A program made the translations under genes and the position numbers. 45,080 bases of DNA from a virus. The stretch covers positions 1 through 45,080 of the IMG/VR virus record IMGVR_UViG_3300009537_000034; one strand, given 5' to 3'. Below the pieces are notes generated by a model, which was given only the letters and a program-made list of their open reading frames with translations, was not told the DNA's origin and did no database searches. This document shows, in pieces, positions 16,603-25,000 of the stretch (its first letter is position 1; each line of letters begins with the position of its first letter).

Positions 16603-17828
16603 GTTGGCCCGAACAATTAGAAGCAACATTTAAAATCACCACCGGCGATGGTTCCGAATATGATGTATTATATGTGGTTGGGTCCAATCAATATTCGTTC
16701 GAATTTAATATTTCGGAATTTGAATTTCCAGAAATATCCGGCACTAAAGTTGATCGAAGATTACCAAAGGGTCGCCGGTTTCCTTTAGAATTTTATTTTC
16801 AAGGTCCAGACCACATTGAAACCGCCGAACAATTCCGGATATCATCCCATGATTTGAACCCGTGGACACTTTTGCACCCGGTTTATGGTCAAATTGAAGG
16901 GCACCCAATTAGTATTGAAGTTGATAATTCAGGTATTAATACATCAAAAATTACCGTTTTGGTGGTTGAATCGATTAATGAAGATTTGCCAAGGGTCCGA
17001 AATGAATCGAGGGGTACAGCATTGGCCGCCGTATCAACTGGCAATACATCCGCCGCCGAATTCCTCGAAAATTTGGACCCGGCCGTTACTGATGTTGCAT
17101 TTATGCAACAAACGGTTGATGAACTATACACCGATGCCGTTGATTCAATATCCGATGATGCAATTGCCGCTGAATATTTCAATCTTTTTACCCGCGCAAC
17201 CAACGGAATAAATAATTTACTCAATGATGTAACAACTGCCATTTCCACCGCGAACGCATTTATTATTTACCCCGCCCAATTTTTAATCGATGTAAAAACG
17301 CGGCTAACAATTTTGAAAAACCAGGCCGAGGCAATGAGCGAACGCCTAGAAGATATTGGAACCCCCAACGAAAAACAATTATTTGAATCGCAAAAAGGGC
17401 TGATTGTATCAGCGTCTATTGAATCAACACTAAACCCAATTACGGATGATTACAAATCAGCCGTTGATGTGTTATATGTTGCGGGCGAATTAACGACATT
17501 ATACAATGATTTTATTGATGAGTTGGGCACACTTCAAACTGATGATGGCACCCAACCAGATTCGTATTTACCCAACCCAGACTTTTTATTTAATCTAAAT
17601 TTTGCAATGAATTACGCCGTTGCGAATCTTTTACAAATTGCATTATCAGCCGAGCAAGAGCGCATTATATATTTAGAGGCCCCGAGTAATTTAATAATAC
17701 AGGCACATCGATTTTATGGCCTGGATGATCAGGATGAAACCATAAAACGTTTCATCGATACCAACGACATACAAATGGGTGAATTATTACAAATACCAAA
17801 GGGCCGTAAATTGGTGTATTATATATGA
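16599..17828 (+). CDS. Mu gpN-like tail/DNA circularisation protein
   Basis: The 409-residue protein has an N-terminal DNA_circ_N-like domain (about residues 1-130) with LPKGRRFPLEFYFQGPDH and WTLLHPVYGQIEGHPISIEV, matching the G-x-L-x-HP-x-YG pattern of Mu gpN. A long helical middle (about 140-350) follows, and the C-terminus (DETIKRFIDTNDIQMGELLQIPKGRKLVYYI) resembles a LysM-like tail-hub segment. It is coupled by 4-bp overlaps to both neighbours and precedes gpP as in Mu. Confidence 0.78.
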   Translation: MSWPEQLEATFKITTGDGSEYDVLYVVGSNQYSFEFNISEFEFPEISGTKVDRRLPKGRRFPLEFYFQGPDHIETAEQFRISSHDLNPWTLLHPVYGQIEGHPISIEVDNSGINTSKITVLVVESINEDLPRVRNESRGTALAAVSTGNTSAAEFLENLDPAVTDVAFMQQTVDELYTDAVDSISDDAIAAEYFNLFTRATNGINNLLNDVTTAISTANAFIIYPAQFLIDVKTRLTILKNQAEAMSERLEDIGTPNEKQLFESQKGLIVSASIESTLNPITDDYKSAVDVLYVAGELTTLYNDFIDELGTLQTDDGTQPDSYLPNPDFLFNLNFAMNYAVANLLQIALSAEQERIIYLEAPSNLIIQAHRFYGLDDQDETIKRFIDTNDIQMGELLQIPKGRKLVYYI

Positions 17829-18910
17829 TTTTAAAAATAAATGATAGATTCAAGGTACGCCAGGTTTCGGAATTCAGTAATTTCCGATTGTCTTTGGCGT
17901 ATGATAAATTTGGATCCTCATTTTCATTTAGTTTTTATTTCGACCCAAACAACCCGGCACACAAGGAACTAGCTTGTGTATCACATTTCCATGATTGCAC
18001 CATTGAACATAATAATGAAGTGTTAATAACAGGCTTTGCGATTTTCCAGGGGTTTACCAAAAGCCCGACAAAACAGCTGGCAACCATTTCCGGATATTCT
18101 AAACCAGGCTGGTTTGAGGATTGCCAAATACCCCCCGAAATTTACCCATTACAATCGGATGGTGTATCATTATTGAATATTGCAACGCGGGCCACATCGC
18201 CATGGGGTCCATCCACTAAATATAAAATAGGCATAAAGGTTGATGATATTGTTTCGGATAAAGTAAACAAGGCATTCAAAAAATCAACGGCATCTGAAAC
18301 AACCACCATTGCCAATTATTTACGCGAATTAGCCCAACAAAAACAAATCATTATCAGCCATGATAATTTGGGTAACATGCTATTTACACAGGCCGATACC
18401 GATAAGGACCCGATATTATCATTTGATTTTCGCGATGGCATGATACCCGGTACGGAGTTTAATTTAGATTTCGATGGGCAATCCATCCATTCACATATAA
18501 CAGTATTGCGCCAAGCATCCACCGAGGGCGGCAACGCGGGCCAATATACAATTCGTAACCCTTATGCCCCGGTCGTATATCGCCCAAAGGTTGTTAACCA
18601 ATCATCAGGCGATGATATTGATACCCGCGAGGCGGCATTACGTGAGTTATCAAAAGAATTGGAAAATATCAAATTAACCATTGATACGGATCGATGGGTG
18701 ATCGATGGCAAAATTATAAAGCCCAACAACATGATAACAATCTATTCACCAGAATTATTTGTTTGGCAAAAATCTGATTTTTTTATTCGTAGTATTGATT
18801 TTGTTGGCAATGAAACACAAACCACCGCAAAGATAAACGCCGTATTACCCGAGGTGGTAAACGGAAAATATCCGAAATCAATTTATGAAGGTATTAACAT
18901 GCACCCATGA
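17825..18910 (+). CDS. Baseplate hub protein, Mu gpP (gp44)-like
   Basis: The 361-residue product is a gp27-type hub candidate: beta-rich N-terminal half (SLAYDKFGSSFSFSFYFDPNNP, GYSKPGWFEDCQIP), then a segment of LysM-like character (TTIANYLRELAQQKQIIISHDNLGNMLF, about 158-185) and a C-terminal beta domain. It is followed by the gp45-like spike, the Mu order. The hub receives the tail tube and holds the spike. Confidence 0.82.
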   Translation: MILKINDRFKVRQVSEFSNFRLSLAYDKFGSSFSFSFYFDPNNPAHKELACVSHFHDCTIEHNNEVLITGFAIFQGFTKSPTKQLATISGYSKPGWFEDCQIPPEIYPLQSDGVSLLNIATRATSPWGPSTKYKIGIKVDDIVSDKVNKAFKKSTASETTTIANYLRELAQQKQIIISHDNLGNMLFTQADTDKDPILSFDFRDGMIPGTEFNLDFDGQSIHSHITVLRQASTEGGNAGQYTIRNPYAPVVYRPKVVNQSSGDDIDTREAALRELSKELENIKLTIDTDRWVIDGKIIKPNNMITIYSPELFVWQKSDFFIRSIDFVGNETQTTAKINAVLPEVVNGKYPKSIYEGINMHP

Positions 18911-19437
18911 TAACCGTAACTAAAGTTATATCATCCCGTATTGATTCATCAAATCGTTTGTTGGTCAAGTTCACGCGTATGGGAAAAGATGATACCCAGG
19001 AAACATTAACATCCGCCCCATACGGTATTGATTCCAACCCGATAAAAGATATGATTGCACTACATGCCACAACGGGTGTATCGGGTGAATCAGTTCTAAT
19101 TGGATATATTAACAAAAACGCCATTGCAGATATTGGCGAATTAAGATTATTTTCAACCGATGAATCCGGCACTGAGGTTATGTACTTACATTTGAAAAAT
19201 GATAGTACCATGGAAATCGGCGGCAACAATGATTATATGGTACGTTATTCAAAACTCGAAACGGCATTTAACCAGTTGAAATCTGATTTTAATTCATTAG
19301 TTAGTATATTTAACACACACGTACACACAGGTGTTACCCCCGGTGTAGGATCCAGTGGACCAACCCCATTATCGGTTGCATCATCGGGTGCCGATATAAC
19401 ACCGGCGAAAATTTTAAAAATAAAAACGTATCAATAA
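18907..19437 (+). CDS. Baseplate spike protein, Mu gp45-like
   Basis: The 176-residue product has an N-terminal OB-like part, then FNTHVHTGVTPG at about residues 136-147 with an HxH motif, which in Mu gp45 and P2 gpV chelates iron at the tip of the trimeric membrane-piercing needle. The C-terminal GVGSSGPTPLS segment is a typical tip sequence. It overlaps the gpP-like gene by 4 bp and closes the tail module. Confidence 0.88.
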   Translation: MITVTKVISSRIDSSNRLLVKFTRMGKDDTQETLTSAPYGIDSNPIKDMIALHATTGVSGESVLIGYINKNAIADIGELRLFSTDESGTEVMYLHLKNDSTMEIGGNNDYMVRYSKLETAFNQLKSDFNSLVSIFNTHVHTGVTPGVGSSGPTPLSVASSGADITPAKILKIKTYQ

Positions 19438-19763
19438 TGGCGAATAATAAAATATTGGTTTACAAACTAAATGTTGATTTTCGAACTAAGGCGAGCATCA
19501 AAGCAAAGATTGAAGAAATTGATGCCATTATTGATGAATTATTATCAACGGCTTTAAAATCTGTTACACAAGGTAATTACGCCGAATATGAATTAGATAC
19601 CGGCCAATCAAAAACCCGCATTAAATACACCAATGTAAAAACGGTTACGGATTCAATCGCCGCATATGAAGCGTTACGCGATTATTATATTAGTCGTTAT
19701 AATGGATCAACCGGCCGAATCCGATTAGTTGACGAATCAAATTTTACACACAATAGAAGATGA
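19437..19763 (+). CDS. Head-tail joining protein, lambda gpW-like
   Basis: The 108-residue product has a helix, a beta hairpin (YAEYELDTGQSKTRIKYTNV, about 45-64) and a second helix (VTDSIAAYEALRDYYISRYNG), which is the gpW fold order. Lambda gpW is 68 residues; the extra length is at the ends. Directly downstream lies the portal gene with a 4-bp overlap, as W precedes B in lambda. Confidence 0.68.
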   Translation: MANNKILVYKLNVDFRTKASIKAKIEEIDAIIDELLSTALKSVTQGNYAEYELDTGQSKTRIKYTNVKTVTDSIAAYEALRDYYISRYNGSTGRIRLVDESNFTHNRR

Positions 19764-21379
19764 ATATTTTAGGATTATTTGAAATTGGGATTACCACAAC
19801 GACAACCCCAGGCGGCAACATGCCAACAACAGATTACGTACAAAAACGCAAATCTGTTAATTCATTAATAATGCCATTGCACACCCAAACATTACCATTT
19901 GATGGTGAAAAATCATTGGGCGGCATGGGGTCCGCAATAAATTATATTCCGGAATATTACACCCTTTCAACCCGTTCATGGCAATCATACGCATCCAACC
20001 CCCTTTCGAAAACTATTATCGAAAAGTGGATGAACTGGATAATTGACAAGGGCCTAAAATTAAATGCAAGCCCCAATAAAATAGTTCTGAAAACTGAGGG
20101 CATTGTAATGTCAAAGGATGATCGGGAACAATTTAATTCGGTAGTGGAAGCGCGTTGGCAAGTTTGGGCGAATTCCAAAAATTCAACATTTGACAATAAC
20201 CAAACATTTAATGAAGCAACCCGAGACATTTATTTAAATTCAAAAATATCTGGTGATGTTCTGGTAATACTCAGGTATATAAAAGGGGTTGTTAAAATCC
20301 AATATATCGATGGCGCAAAGGTTCAAACACCATTTGATAAAAAAATCAACCAGGGACCCAATATTATTTCCAATGGTGTTGAGGTAACGCAAACCGGCCA
20401 AATTGTGGGGTACCATGTAAATAAGGGTCCAAATGATTATGATTTTGTTGAGGCATACAGTAAACAGGTTGGTTTACGTACCGCCTTTTTAGTAAAGGGC
20501 TCAAAGTGGCGTATTAATTACCACCGCGGGTTGCCCGTGATTGCAACCGTATTGGAAACACTTTCGAAAATAGACCGGTACCGCGAGGCATCGGTAGGTA
20601 GTGCTGAAGAGGTTGCAAAAATTGCATACCAGATTGTACATCAAAATTATTCGGATGGACGCAATCCATTTGGCGACGATTTATTAACCGCCTTTTCAAA
20701 CCAATCTGGTACCGGTGACGGTGAAATACCAGAAGATTCGGATGGTGAAGCATTGGCAAAACTGATTACAGCAACATTTCAAAAACAGGCCATTAATTTA
20801 CCAAAGGGCGCAAAAATTGAAAACGTAAATCAGAGCAACACCGTTGAAGGGTTTAACGATTTTTACAAACCCAATGCCGAAATTATTTGTGCATGTGTTG
20901 GTATTCCACCAAATGTTGCATTGTCTCTATATAACGATTCATACAGTGCATCGAGGGCCGCCACTAAAGATTGGGATCACACAATGGGAGTTGATCGAAA
21001 TTGGTTCAGCGCACAATACTATACATACGTTTATAAATTTTGGCTTTATACTGAGATTTTGAAAAACAAGATCCAAGCCCCTGGATATATTCGCGCGTTT
21101 ATTGAAAAGGATTTTATGATTACCGAAAGTTACGAAACGGTGCGTTTCACCGGCCCAATGTTTCCACACATTGACCCGGTTAAGGAAGTTAAAGCGGCCC
21201 GCGCTAAATTGGGTGATAAAGCCAAAGATGCGCCACTTTCAACAATTGAACAGGAAACCGAACTTTTGGGTATGGGTGATTCAGATGCGAATATTGAACA
21301 ATTCAGTGATGAAATTGCCAAATTAAAGGAAAACGAAATAATTGATGATGAGGTTATTGTTGATCCGGTTGATGATTAG
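19760..21379 (+). CDS. Portal protein, lambda gpB family
   Basis: The 539-residue product matches lambda-type portals: YYTLSTRSWQSYASNPLSKTIIEKW near the start, a DGAKVQTPF segment, and VGIPPNVALSLYNDSYSASRAATKDWDHTMGVDRNWFSAQYYTYVYKFWL (roughly residues 376-426), the conserved portal core. The last 30 residues are acidic. It forms the dodecameric ring through which DNA enters the head. The end overlaps a small convergent gene by 26 bp. Confidence 0.93.
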   Translation: MNILGLFEIGITTTTTPGGNMPTTDYVQKRKSVNSLIMPLHTQTLPFDGEKSLGGMGSAINYIPEYYTLSTRSWQSYASNPLSKTIIEKWMNWIIDKGLKLNASPNKIVLKTEGIVMSKDDREQFNSVVEARWQVWANSKNSTFDNNQTFNEATRDIYLNSKISGDVLVILRYIKGVVKIQYIDGAKVQTPFDKKINQGPNIISNGVEVTQTGQIVGYHVNKGPNDYDFVEAYSKQVGLRTAFLVKGSKWRINYHRGLPVIATVLETLSKIDRYREASVGSAEEVAKIAYQIVHQNYSDGRNPFGDDLLTAFSNQSGTGDGEIPEDSDGEALAKLITATFQKQAINLPKGAKIENVNQSNTVEGFNDFYKPNAEIICACVGIPPNVALSLYNDSYSASRAATKDWDHTMGVDRNWFSAQYYTYVYKFWLYTEILKNKIQAPGYIRAFIEKDFMITESYETVRFTGPMFPHIDPVKEVKAARAKLGDKAKDAPLSTIEQETELLGMGDSDANIEQFSDEIAKLKENEIIDDEVIVDPVDD

Positions 21380-21554
21380 GCGGGTTTTTTATATCATCCG
21401 GATACCGCTCTAATACCTTTCTTAAATGCGGGCGTATAAACTCAGATACCCCCGAATTTTGTTCGTATTTAGCAACATTTTTTAGTTGCCTTTTAATGTC
21501 CGGATTTACATTTGTTATTAACAACTCAACGCGACCTTTTGAACTTTTACCCAT
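21354..21554 (-). CDS. Ribbon-helix-helix-like small regulator
   Basis: This 66-residue basic protein is the only leftward gene in the head region. Its pattern is one strand (GRVELLITNVN) followed by two helices (PDIKRQLKNVAKYEQN; SEFIRPHLRKVLERYP), as in Arc/MetJ/CopG-type DNA-binding proteins. It overlaps the portal stop by 26 bp. A TATATTTG element on the minus strand ends only 4 bp before its ATG, suggesting a leaderless transcript. It sits beside the second copy of the 23-bp late-promoter element, so a role as autoregulator of that control region is plausible. The fold call is by eye. Confidence 0.6.
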   Translation of the reverse strand: MGKSSKGRVELLITNVNPDIKRQLKNVAKYEQNSGVSEFIRPHLRKVLERYPDDIKNPPNHQPDQQ

Positions 21555-21558
21555 GCGC

Positions 21559-21566
21559 CAAATATA
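21559..21566 (-). promoter_or_regulatory. Promoter -7 element of the ribbon-helix-helix-like gene
   Basis: On the minus strand the sequence reads TATATTTG, a perfect TAnnTTTG, ending 4 bp before the ATG at 21554. The mRNA would have almost no leader. The 23-bp late-promoter element lies just upstream on this strand, so the two opposing promoters share it. Confidence 0.45.
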
Positions 21567-21573
21567 ATCATCT

Positions 21574-21624
21574 AAAAAAAAACGGGGAAAATAAAATGCA
21601 TTTTTTTTGTTCTGTATAATTTAG
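21574..21624 (+). promoter_or_regulatory. Late-type promoter of the protease-capsid operon, copy 2 of the shared element
   Basis: The 23 bases at 21574-21596 are identical to 8158-8180. After the same 20-bp gap comes TAATTTAG (21617-21624), one mismatch from TAnnTTTG. A second possible pair is TTTG near 21606 with TAATTTTTTG near 21632. The protease gene begins at 21671. Confidence 0.6.
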
Positions 21625-21670
21625 TAACGTATAATTTTTTGAACAACGAATTGTTGATTTATACATAAAC

Positions 21671-22717
21671 ATGAAAAACGAAGTTTTACTATATGGTTTA
21701 ATCTGGGCGCAAAGTTCCGCCGACTTCATTAAGGCAATTAATGAAATCGAGGATGGGCACCTTACGATCCGGGTTAATTCACCAGGTGGTGAAGTTGGTT
21801 ATGGTTATGGGATGATCGCAAAGTTTAAGGAATTCGAGGGCGATAAAACTGTAAAAATCGATGGCATGGCACATTCCATGGCCGCGTATTTTGCAATTTA
21901 TGCGGATGATGTCGAATCGATAGATACGGCCAAAATGACAATTCACCGTGCGGCATATGCATCATGGTTTGAAAGTTCAATGGATGAATCCAGCCGTAAA
22001 TACTTAGAAGGAATCAATAAAGATTTGGAACGCGCTTTTAGAAATAAAGTAGATGTTGCCAAATTCGAAGAGATCACCGGCAAAAAGGTTAAGGAAATTT
22101 TTTCAATGGATGATCGTCTGGATGTTACCATATCGGCACAAGAGGCTAAAAAGGTTGGTATCATCAATAAAATTGTTTCCATCACTCCGAAAAAACAGAA
22201 AAAAATTCAATCGAGAATTGAAACCATTGCCGCAAAATACGGCCAGGAAATGGTACAATTGCCAGCGACAATTACGCCGGCCGCAACAAAAGAAAAATCA
22301 CCAGAAAATAATAATTCCATTATGAATAAAGCAGAACTAAAAGAAAAATTTCCATCGCTATATGCTGAAATTTTCAACGAAGGAAAAGAAGAGGGTAAAA
22401 CTGAGGCAGTAAAAGCAGAGCGCGACCGCGTTGGTGCATGGAACGCCTTTGCAAAAGTTGACCCAGAGGCCGTTAAAAAGGGTATCGAATCAGGCGAGGC
22501 GATAAGCGAAACGGCACGTTCTGAATTTGCGGTTAAAATGCAATCACCGGAATACCTTAAAAAACTGGAAGCGGACACAACCGCTAATGGTGGTTCTAAA
22601 ACAGTAACCAAAACACCAGAGGGCGAACCGGAATTAACACCTGAACAAAAATTAGAGGCCGAAATTAAAGATGCGGCCGGATTGCCAAAAGAAGAAAAAC
22701 AAACACCGGCGGAGTAA
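21671..22717 (+). CDS. Prohead protease (ClpP-like) with C-terminal scaffold domain
   Basis: The 348-residue protein has an S14/ClpP-type protease domain in residues 1-175: VNSPGGEVGYG (35-45), GMAHSMAAYFA with catalytic Ser69, MTIHRAAYASW with His92, and RLDVTISAQEAKKVG with Asp151 before the family ending KKVGIINKIVSI. The remainder (about 218-348) is charged, helical and ends in a Pro/Glu-rich tail, as in lambda gpC where the scaffold Nu3 is the nested C-terminal part. It matures the prohead and degrades scaffold. Confidence 0.9.
   Translation: MKNEVLLYGLIWAQSSADFIKAINEIEDGHLTIRVNSPGGEVGYGYGMIAKFKEFEGDKTVKIDGMAHSMAAYFAIYADDVESIDTAKMTIHRAAYASWFESSMDESSRKYLEGINKDLERAFRNKVDVAKFEEITGKKVKEIFSMDDRLDVTISAQEAKKVGIINKIVSITPKKQKKIQSRIETIAAKYGQEMVQLPATITPAATKEKSPENNNSIMNKAELKEKFPSLYAEIFNEGKEEGKTEAVKAERDRVGAWNAFAKVDPEAVKKGIESGEAISETARSEFAVKMQSPEYLKKLEADTTANGGSKTVTKTPEGEPELTPEQKLEAEIKDAAGLPKEEKQTPAE
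22322..22717 (+). CDS. Predicted nested scaffold protein (Nu3-like internal start)
   Basis: An in-frame ATG at 22322, preceded by an A-rich leader, begins MNKAELKEKFPSLYAEIF and gives 131 residues, almost the length of lambda Nu3. The region is acidic, helical and Pro/Glu-rich at the end, as expected of a scaffold. In lambda, Nu3 is made from an internal start inside gene C in the same place. Independent translation is inferred. Confidence 0.55.
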   Translation: MNKAELKEKFPSLYAEIFNEGKEEGKTEAVKAERDRVGAWNAFAKVDPEAVKKGIESGEAISETARSEFAVKMQSPEYLKKLEADTTANGGSKTVTKTPEGEPELTPEQKLEAEIKDAAGLPKEEKQTPAE

Positions 22718-22797
22718 TCCACCGGATTTAAGAACCGAATAAAAACAAAAACATCACCAGTTCATTGGATTTACCAATGTAACACAAAATAAAAATT

Positions 22798-23238
22798 ATG
22801 GGATTAGAATCTAGTTCATATGCCGGCGGAATGAGAACATCGCAATACGATTATTCGAAAATTTTCATTTTTGGAAATTCATTTGCCGATGGTCAAATTA
22901 ATAACTCAACGTATGATGATGTAACGCATCCAATTGGTACGTTAATGGGTCGTGTATCTGCAACCGGTTTACTGGTTCCATGTGCAACCGGCGCATCTGA
23001 TGGTAGTCAGTACCCGGTTGGTGTTTTGGCGGATGAATATACAGTTCCGGATGGCGAAACAATCAATGTACGTATTTGTACAGCTGGTGAAGTTGATGAA
23101 AACAAAATTGTTTTTGATGGTTCCGATGATTTCGATACAGTGGTTGAATCGAAAACAATGCGTGATCGTATTGGATCCGATACCGTTGGTATTGTATTAA
23201 AATCGATTGATGAACTAGGCGCGGCCGATAACGAATAG
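22798..23238 (+). CDS. Head decoration protein, lambda gpD-like
   Basis: The 146-residue product contains DDVTHPIGTLMGRVSATGLLVPC (about 41-62) and SQYPVGVLADEYTVPDGETINVRICTAGEV, the gpD-family pattern of a beta-tadpole that trimerises on the capsid lattice. It lies between the scaffold/protease and major capsid genes, in lambda order. Lambda gpD is 110 residues, so this one has an N-terminal extension of about 25-30 residues. Confidence 0.85.
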   Translation: MGLESSSYAGGMRTSQYDYSKIFIFGNSFADGQINNSTYDDVTHPIGTLMGRVSATGLLVPCATGASDGSQYPVGVLADEYTVPDGETINVRICTAGEVDENKIVFDGSDDFDTVVESKTMRDRIGSDTVGIVLKSIDELGAADNE

Positions 23239-23298
23239 TTTAACCCGAAATAAAAACAACAAAAAAACAACACAAACTAATAATTTAAAAATTCAAAC

Positions 23299-24504
23299 AT
23301 GAAAGCGATTTTTTCAATCTGTATAGCATTATTTGTAGTTGCGGGATTAACGGCGACCATTGCCCCGGACACAATCGGAACGCCTGAATTCGGGTTAGCC
23401 GCCGTATCCATTACCGCGGTATCATTAGTTGTACCCCAAATACCGGGTGCATTGTTAAACACTATTGGTTTAGAGGCCGCGCGATCAGCCGTTACAAATG
23501 CAATTGTTGCCATTTATAACGAAAAATCCACCCCGGCCAGTTTTTTAAGTTCCTTTTTTCCATGGAGTTTTTCACCAACTAAATTGGTATCAATTGAAGT
23601 TAGGCGTGGAACGGAAAAAATCGCCGTTGATATTTTGCGGGGTACAGGAACCAATCTAAACAAAAAATCGCGGTCAACGATTAAAACAATGGAGCCGCCA
23701 TTATATGGTGAAGGTTTCAATGTAAATGAACTTGATGTTTACGATACAGCTTTTGGAACATTGGACCCGAAAATTATGGCCCAATTATCGACCGAGGCGG
23801 CCGATACTCTAAACGAGATTAAAAACAAGATTTTGCGCGCATACGAAAAACAATGTGCCGATGCACTGAATTCTGGTGTGATCACAGTTAGTAACGGTGA
23901 TAATATCGATTTCAAGCGAAAGGCGGCATCATTACAAGCATATGCGGCTGGTACGGATTGGACCGATGATACGGTTGACCCAATGGTTGCATTACAAACC
24001 GATGCCCAATGGATTCGTGAAAATGGAAAATCTCAGGGTGGAATATTCAACGTTATTATGGGCGCGGATGTGTTTAGTGCGATGACCAACAACGCGATAT
24101 TCCAAGCTAAATACGATTTAAAAGACGTACAATTGGGTGAATTGCGTGAACCTCAGAGGATGTCAACCGGTGGTACATTGCATGGTCGCGTTTCCGCTGG
24201 TTCATATAAATTTAATATATGGACATATCCAGAAGGGTACCGCGATTCTGCTGATGTATTCCAAAAATATATTCCAGATACGGATTATATCATGGTACCG
24301 GAAAACACCGAATTTAGAACGCAATTTGCATTGGTACCGCAATTGCCTGGTATGACACCATTGCGCCAAACAGATGGTGGTGCATTCGTATTTAACGAAT
24401 ACATCGATGTTAAAGGCCGTAACCACGTACAGGAAATTTTATCAGCTGGTGTTGCATTGCCTTTGGCAATCGACACAATTGTTACCCGCCAAATCACATC
24501 ATAA
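23299..24504 (+). CDS. Major capsid protein, lambda gpE-like, with hydrophobic N-terminal extension
   Basis: The 401-residue protein has the gpE-type capsid core from about residue 66 (EKSTPASFLSSFFPWSFSPTKLVSIEV, similar in plan to the lambda gpE start) to the end (VPQLPGMTPLRQTDGGAFVFNEYIDVKGRNHVQEILSAGVALPL). The first 65 residues are unusual: MKAIFSICIALFVVAGLTATIA looks like a signal or membrane segment and a second hydrophobic stretch follows (FGLAAVSITAVSLVVPQIPG). No other ATG or GTG can start the core, so the extension is translated unless a rare start is used; the prohead protease may remove it. Confidence 0.92.
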   Translation: MKAIFSICIALFVVAGLTATIAPDTIGTPEFGLAAVSITAVSLVVPQIPGALLNTIGLEAARSAVTNAIVAIYNEKSTPASFLSSFFPWSFSPTKLVSIEVRRGTEKIAVDILRGTGTNLNKKSRSTIKTMEPPLYGEGFNVNELDVYDTAFGTLDPKIMAQLSTEAADTLNEIKNKILRAYEKQCADALNSGVITVSNGDNIDFKRKAASLQAYAAGTDWTDDTVDPMVALQTDAQWIRENGKSQGGIFNVIMGADVFSAMTNNAIFQAKYDLKDVQLGELREPQRMSTGGTLHGRVSAGSYKFNIWTYPEGYRDSADVFQKYIPDTDYIMVPENTEFRTQFALVPQLPGMTPLRQTDGGAFVFNEYIDVKGRNHVQEILSAGVALPLAIDTIVTRQITS

Positions 24505-24525
24505 TTTTAAACTAAAATCGAAATC

Positions 24526-24939
24526 ATGTATTACGAAGTAACACAACGTTGGCTATCAGGAAAAGGCAATAAGGTTTGGAAATCCGGCGATATTGTAACC
24601 GCCTCAGATTTTCCACAAAATATTGATGAATTGGTTCGCCAGGGCCGTTTAAAAGCGCGTCCGGATATAAAGGATAAAGAAATTGATTTGGCTGATTTGA
24701 CCGGGGATTTAGAAACTAAATTACCGGAAACTGATGAATCGGATGATGATATATTAGATGAAAACCCAATGGGCGACCCACTATTTACAATAAAACGTAA
24801 AGGTGAGGATCATCCGGTATTTGTCGAGGATGATATCAATAAGTCCGAAATCGTTGCAGAATTAGAAGCGCGAAAAATACCGTTTGACAAGAAGAACAAA
24901 AAAGCGGTATTATGGGCACTACTGAATGAAAAAAAATAA
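24526..24939 (+). CDS. FI-like packaging/head completion protein
   Basis: The 137-residue acidic protein follows the capsid gene, as lambda FI (132 residues) follows E. The middle is rich in Asp/Glu (about 60-82). The end (DDINKSEIVAELEARKIPFDKKNKKAVLWALLNEKK) resembles a SAP/HeH two-helix nucleic-acid-binding motif. A role in terminase docking or head completion is inferred from position. It is followed by a strong terminator. Confidence 0.6.
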   Translation: MYYEVTQRWLSGKGNKVWKSGDIVTASDFPQNIDELVRQGRLKARPDIKDKEIDLADLTGDLETKLPETDESDDDILDENPMGDPLFTIKRKGEDHPVFVEDDINKSEIVAELEARKIPFDKKNKKAVLWALLNEKK

Positions 24940-24958
24940 ATAGTCTGTTTCATATGTA

Positions 24959-24982
24959 AAAGCCCCTTTTTAGGGGCTTTTT
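24959..24982 (+). terminator. Rho-independent terminator after the capsid operon
   Basis: AAGCCCC, loop TTTTTA, GGGGCTT followed by a run of T forms a textbook terminator 20 bp after the FI-like stop. It ends the high-expression protease-decoration-capsid segment. Confidence 0.92.
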
Positions 24983-25000
24983 TGTTCAAAAATTTGTGTA

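Noticed and set aside
22207-22722. Minus-strand open frame (171 codons) opposite the scaffold region
   Set aside because: It is antisense to a clear protease/scaffold gene, with low-complexity Ser/Ala/Phe translation.
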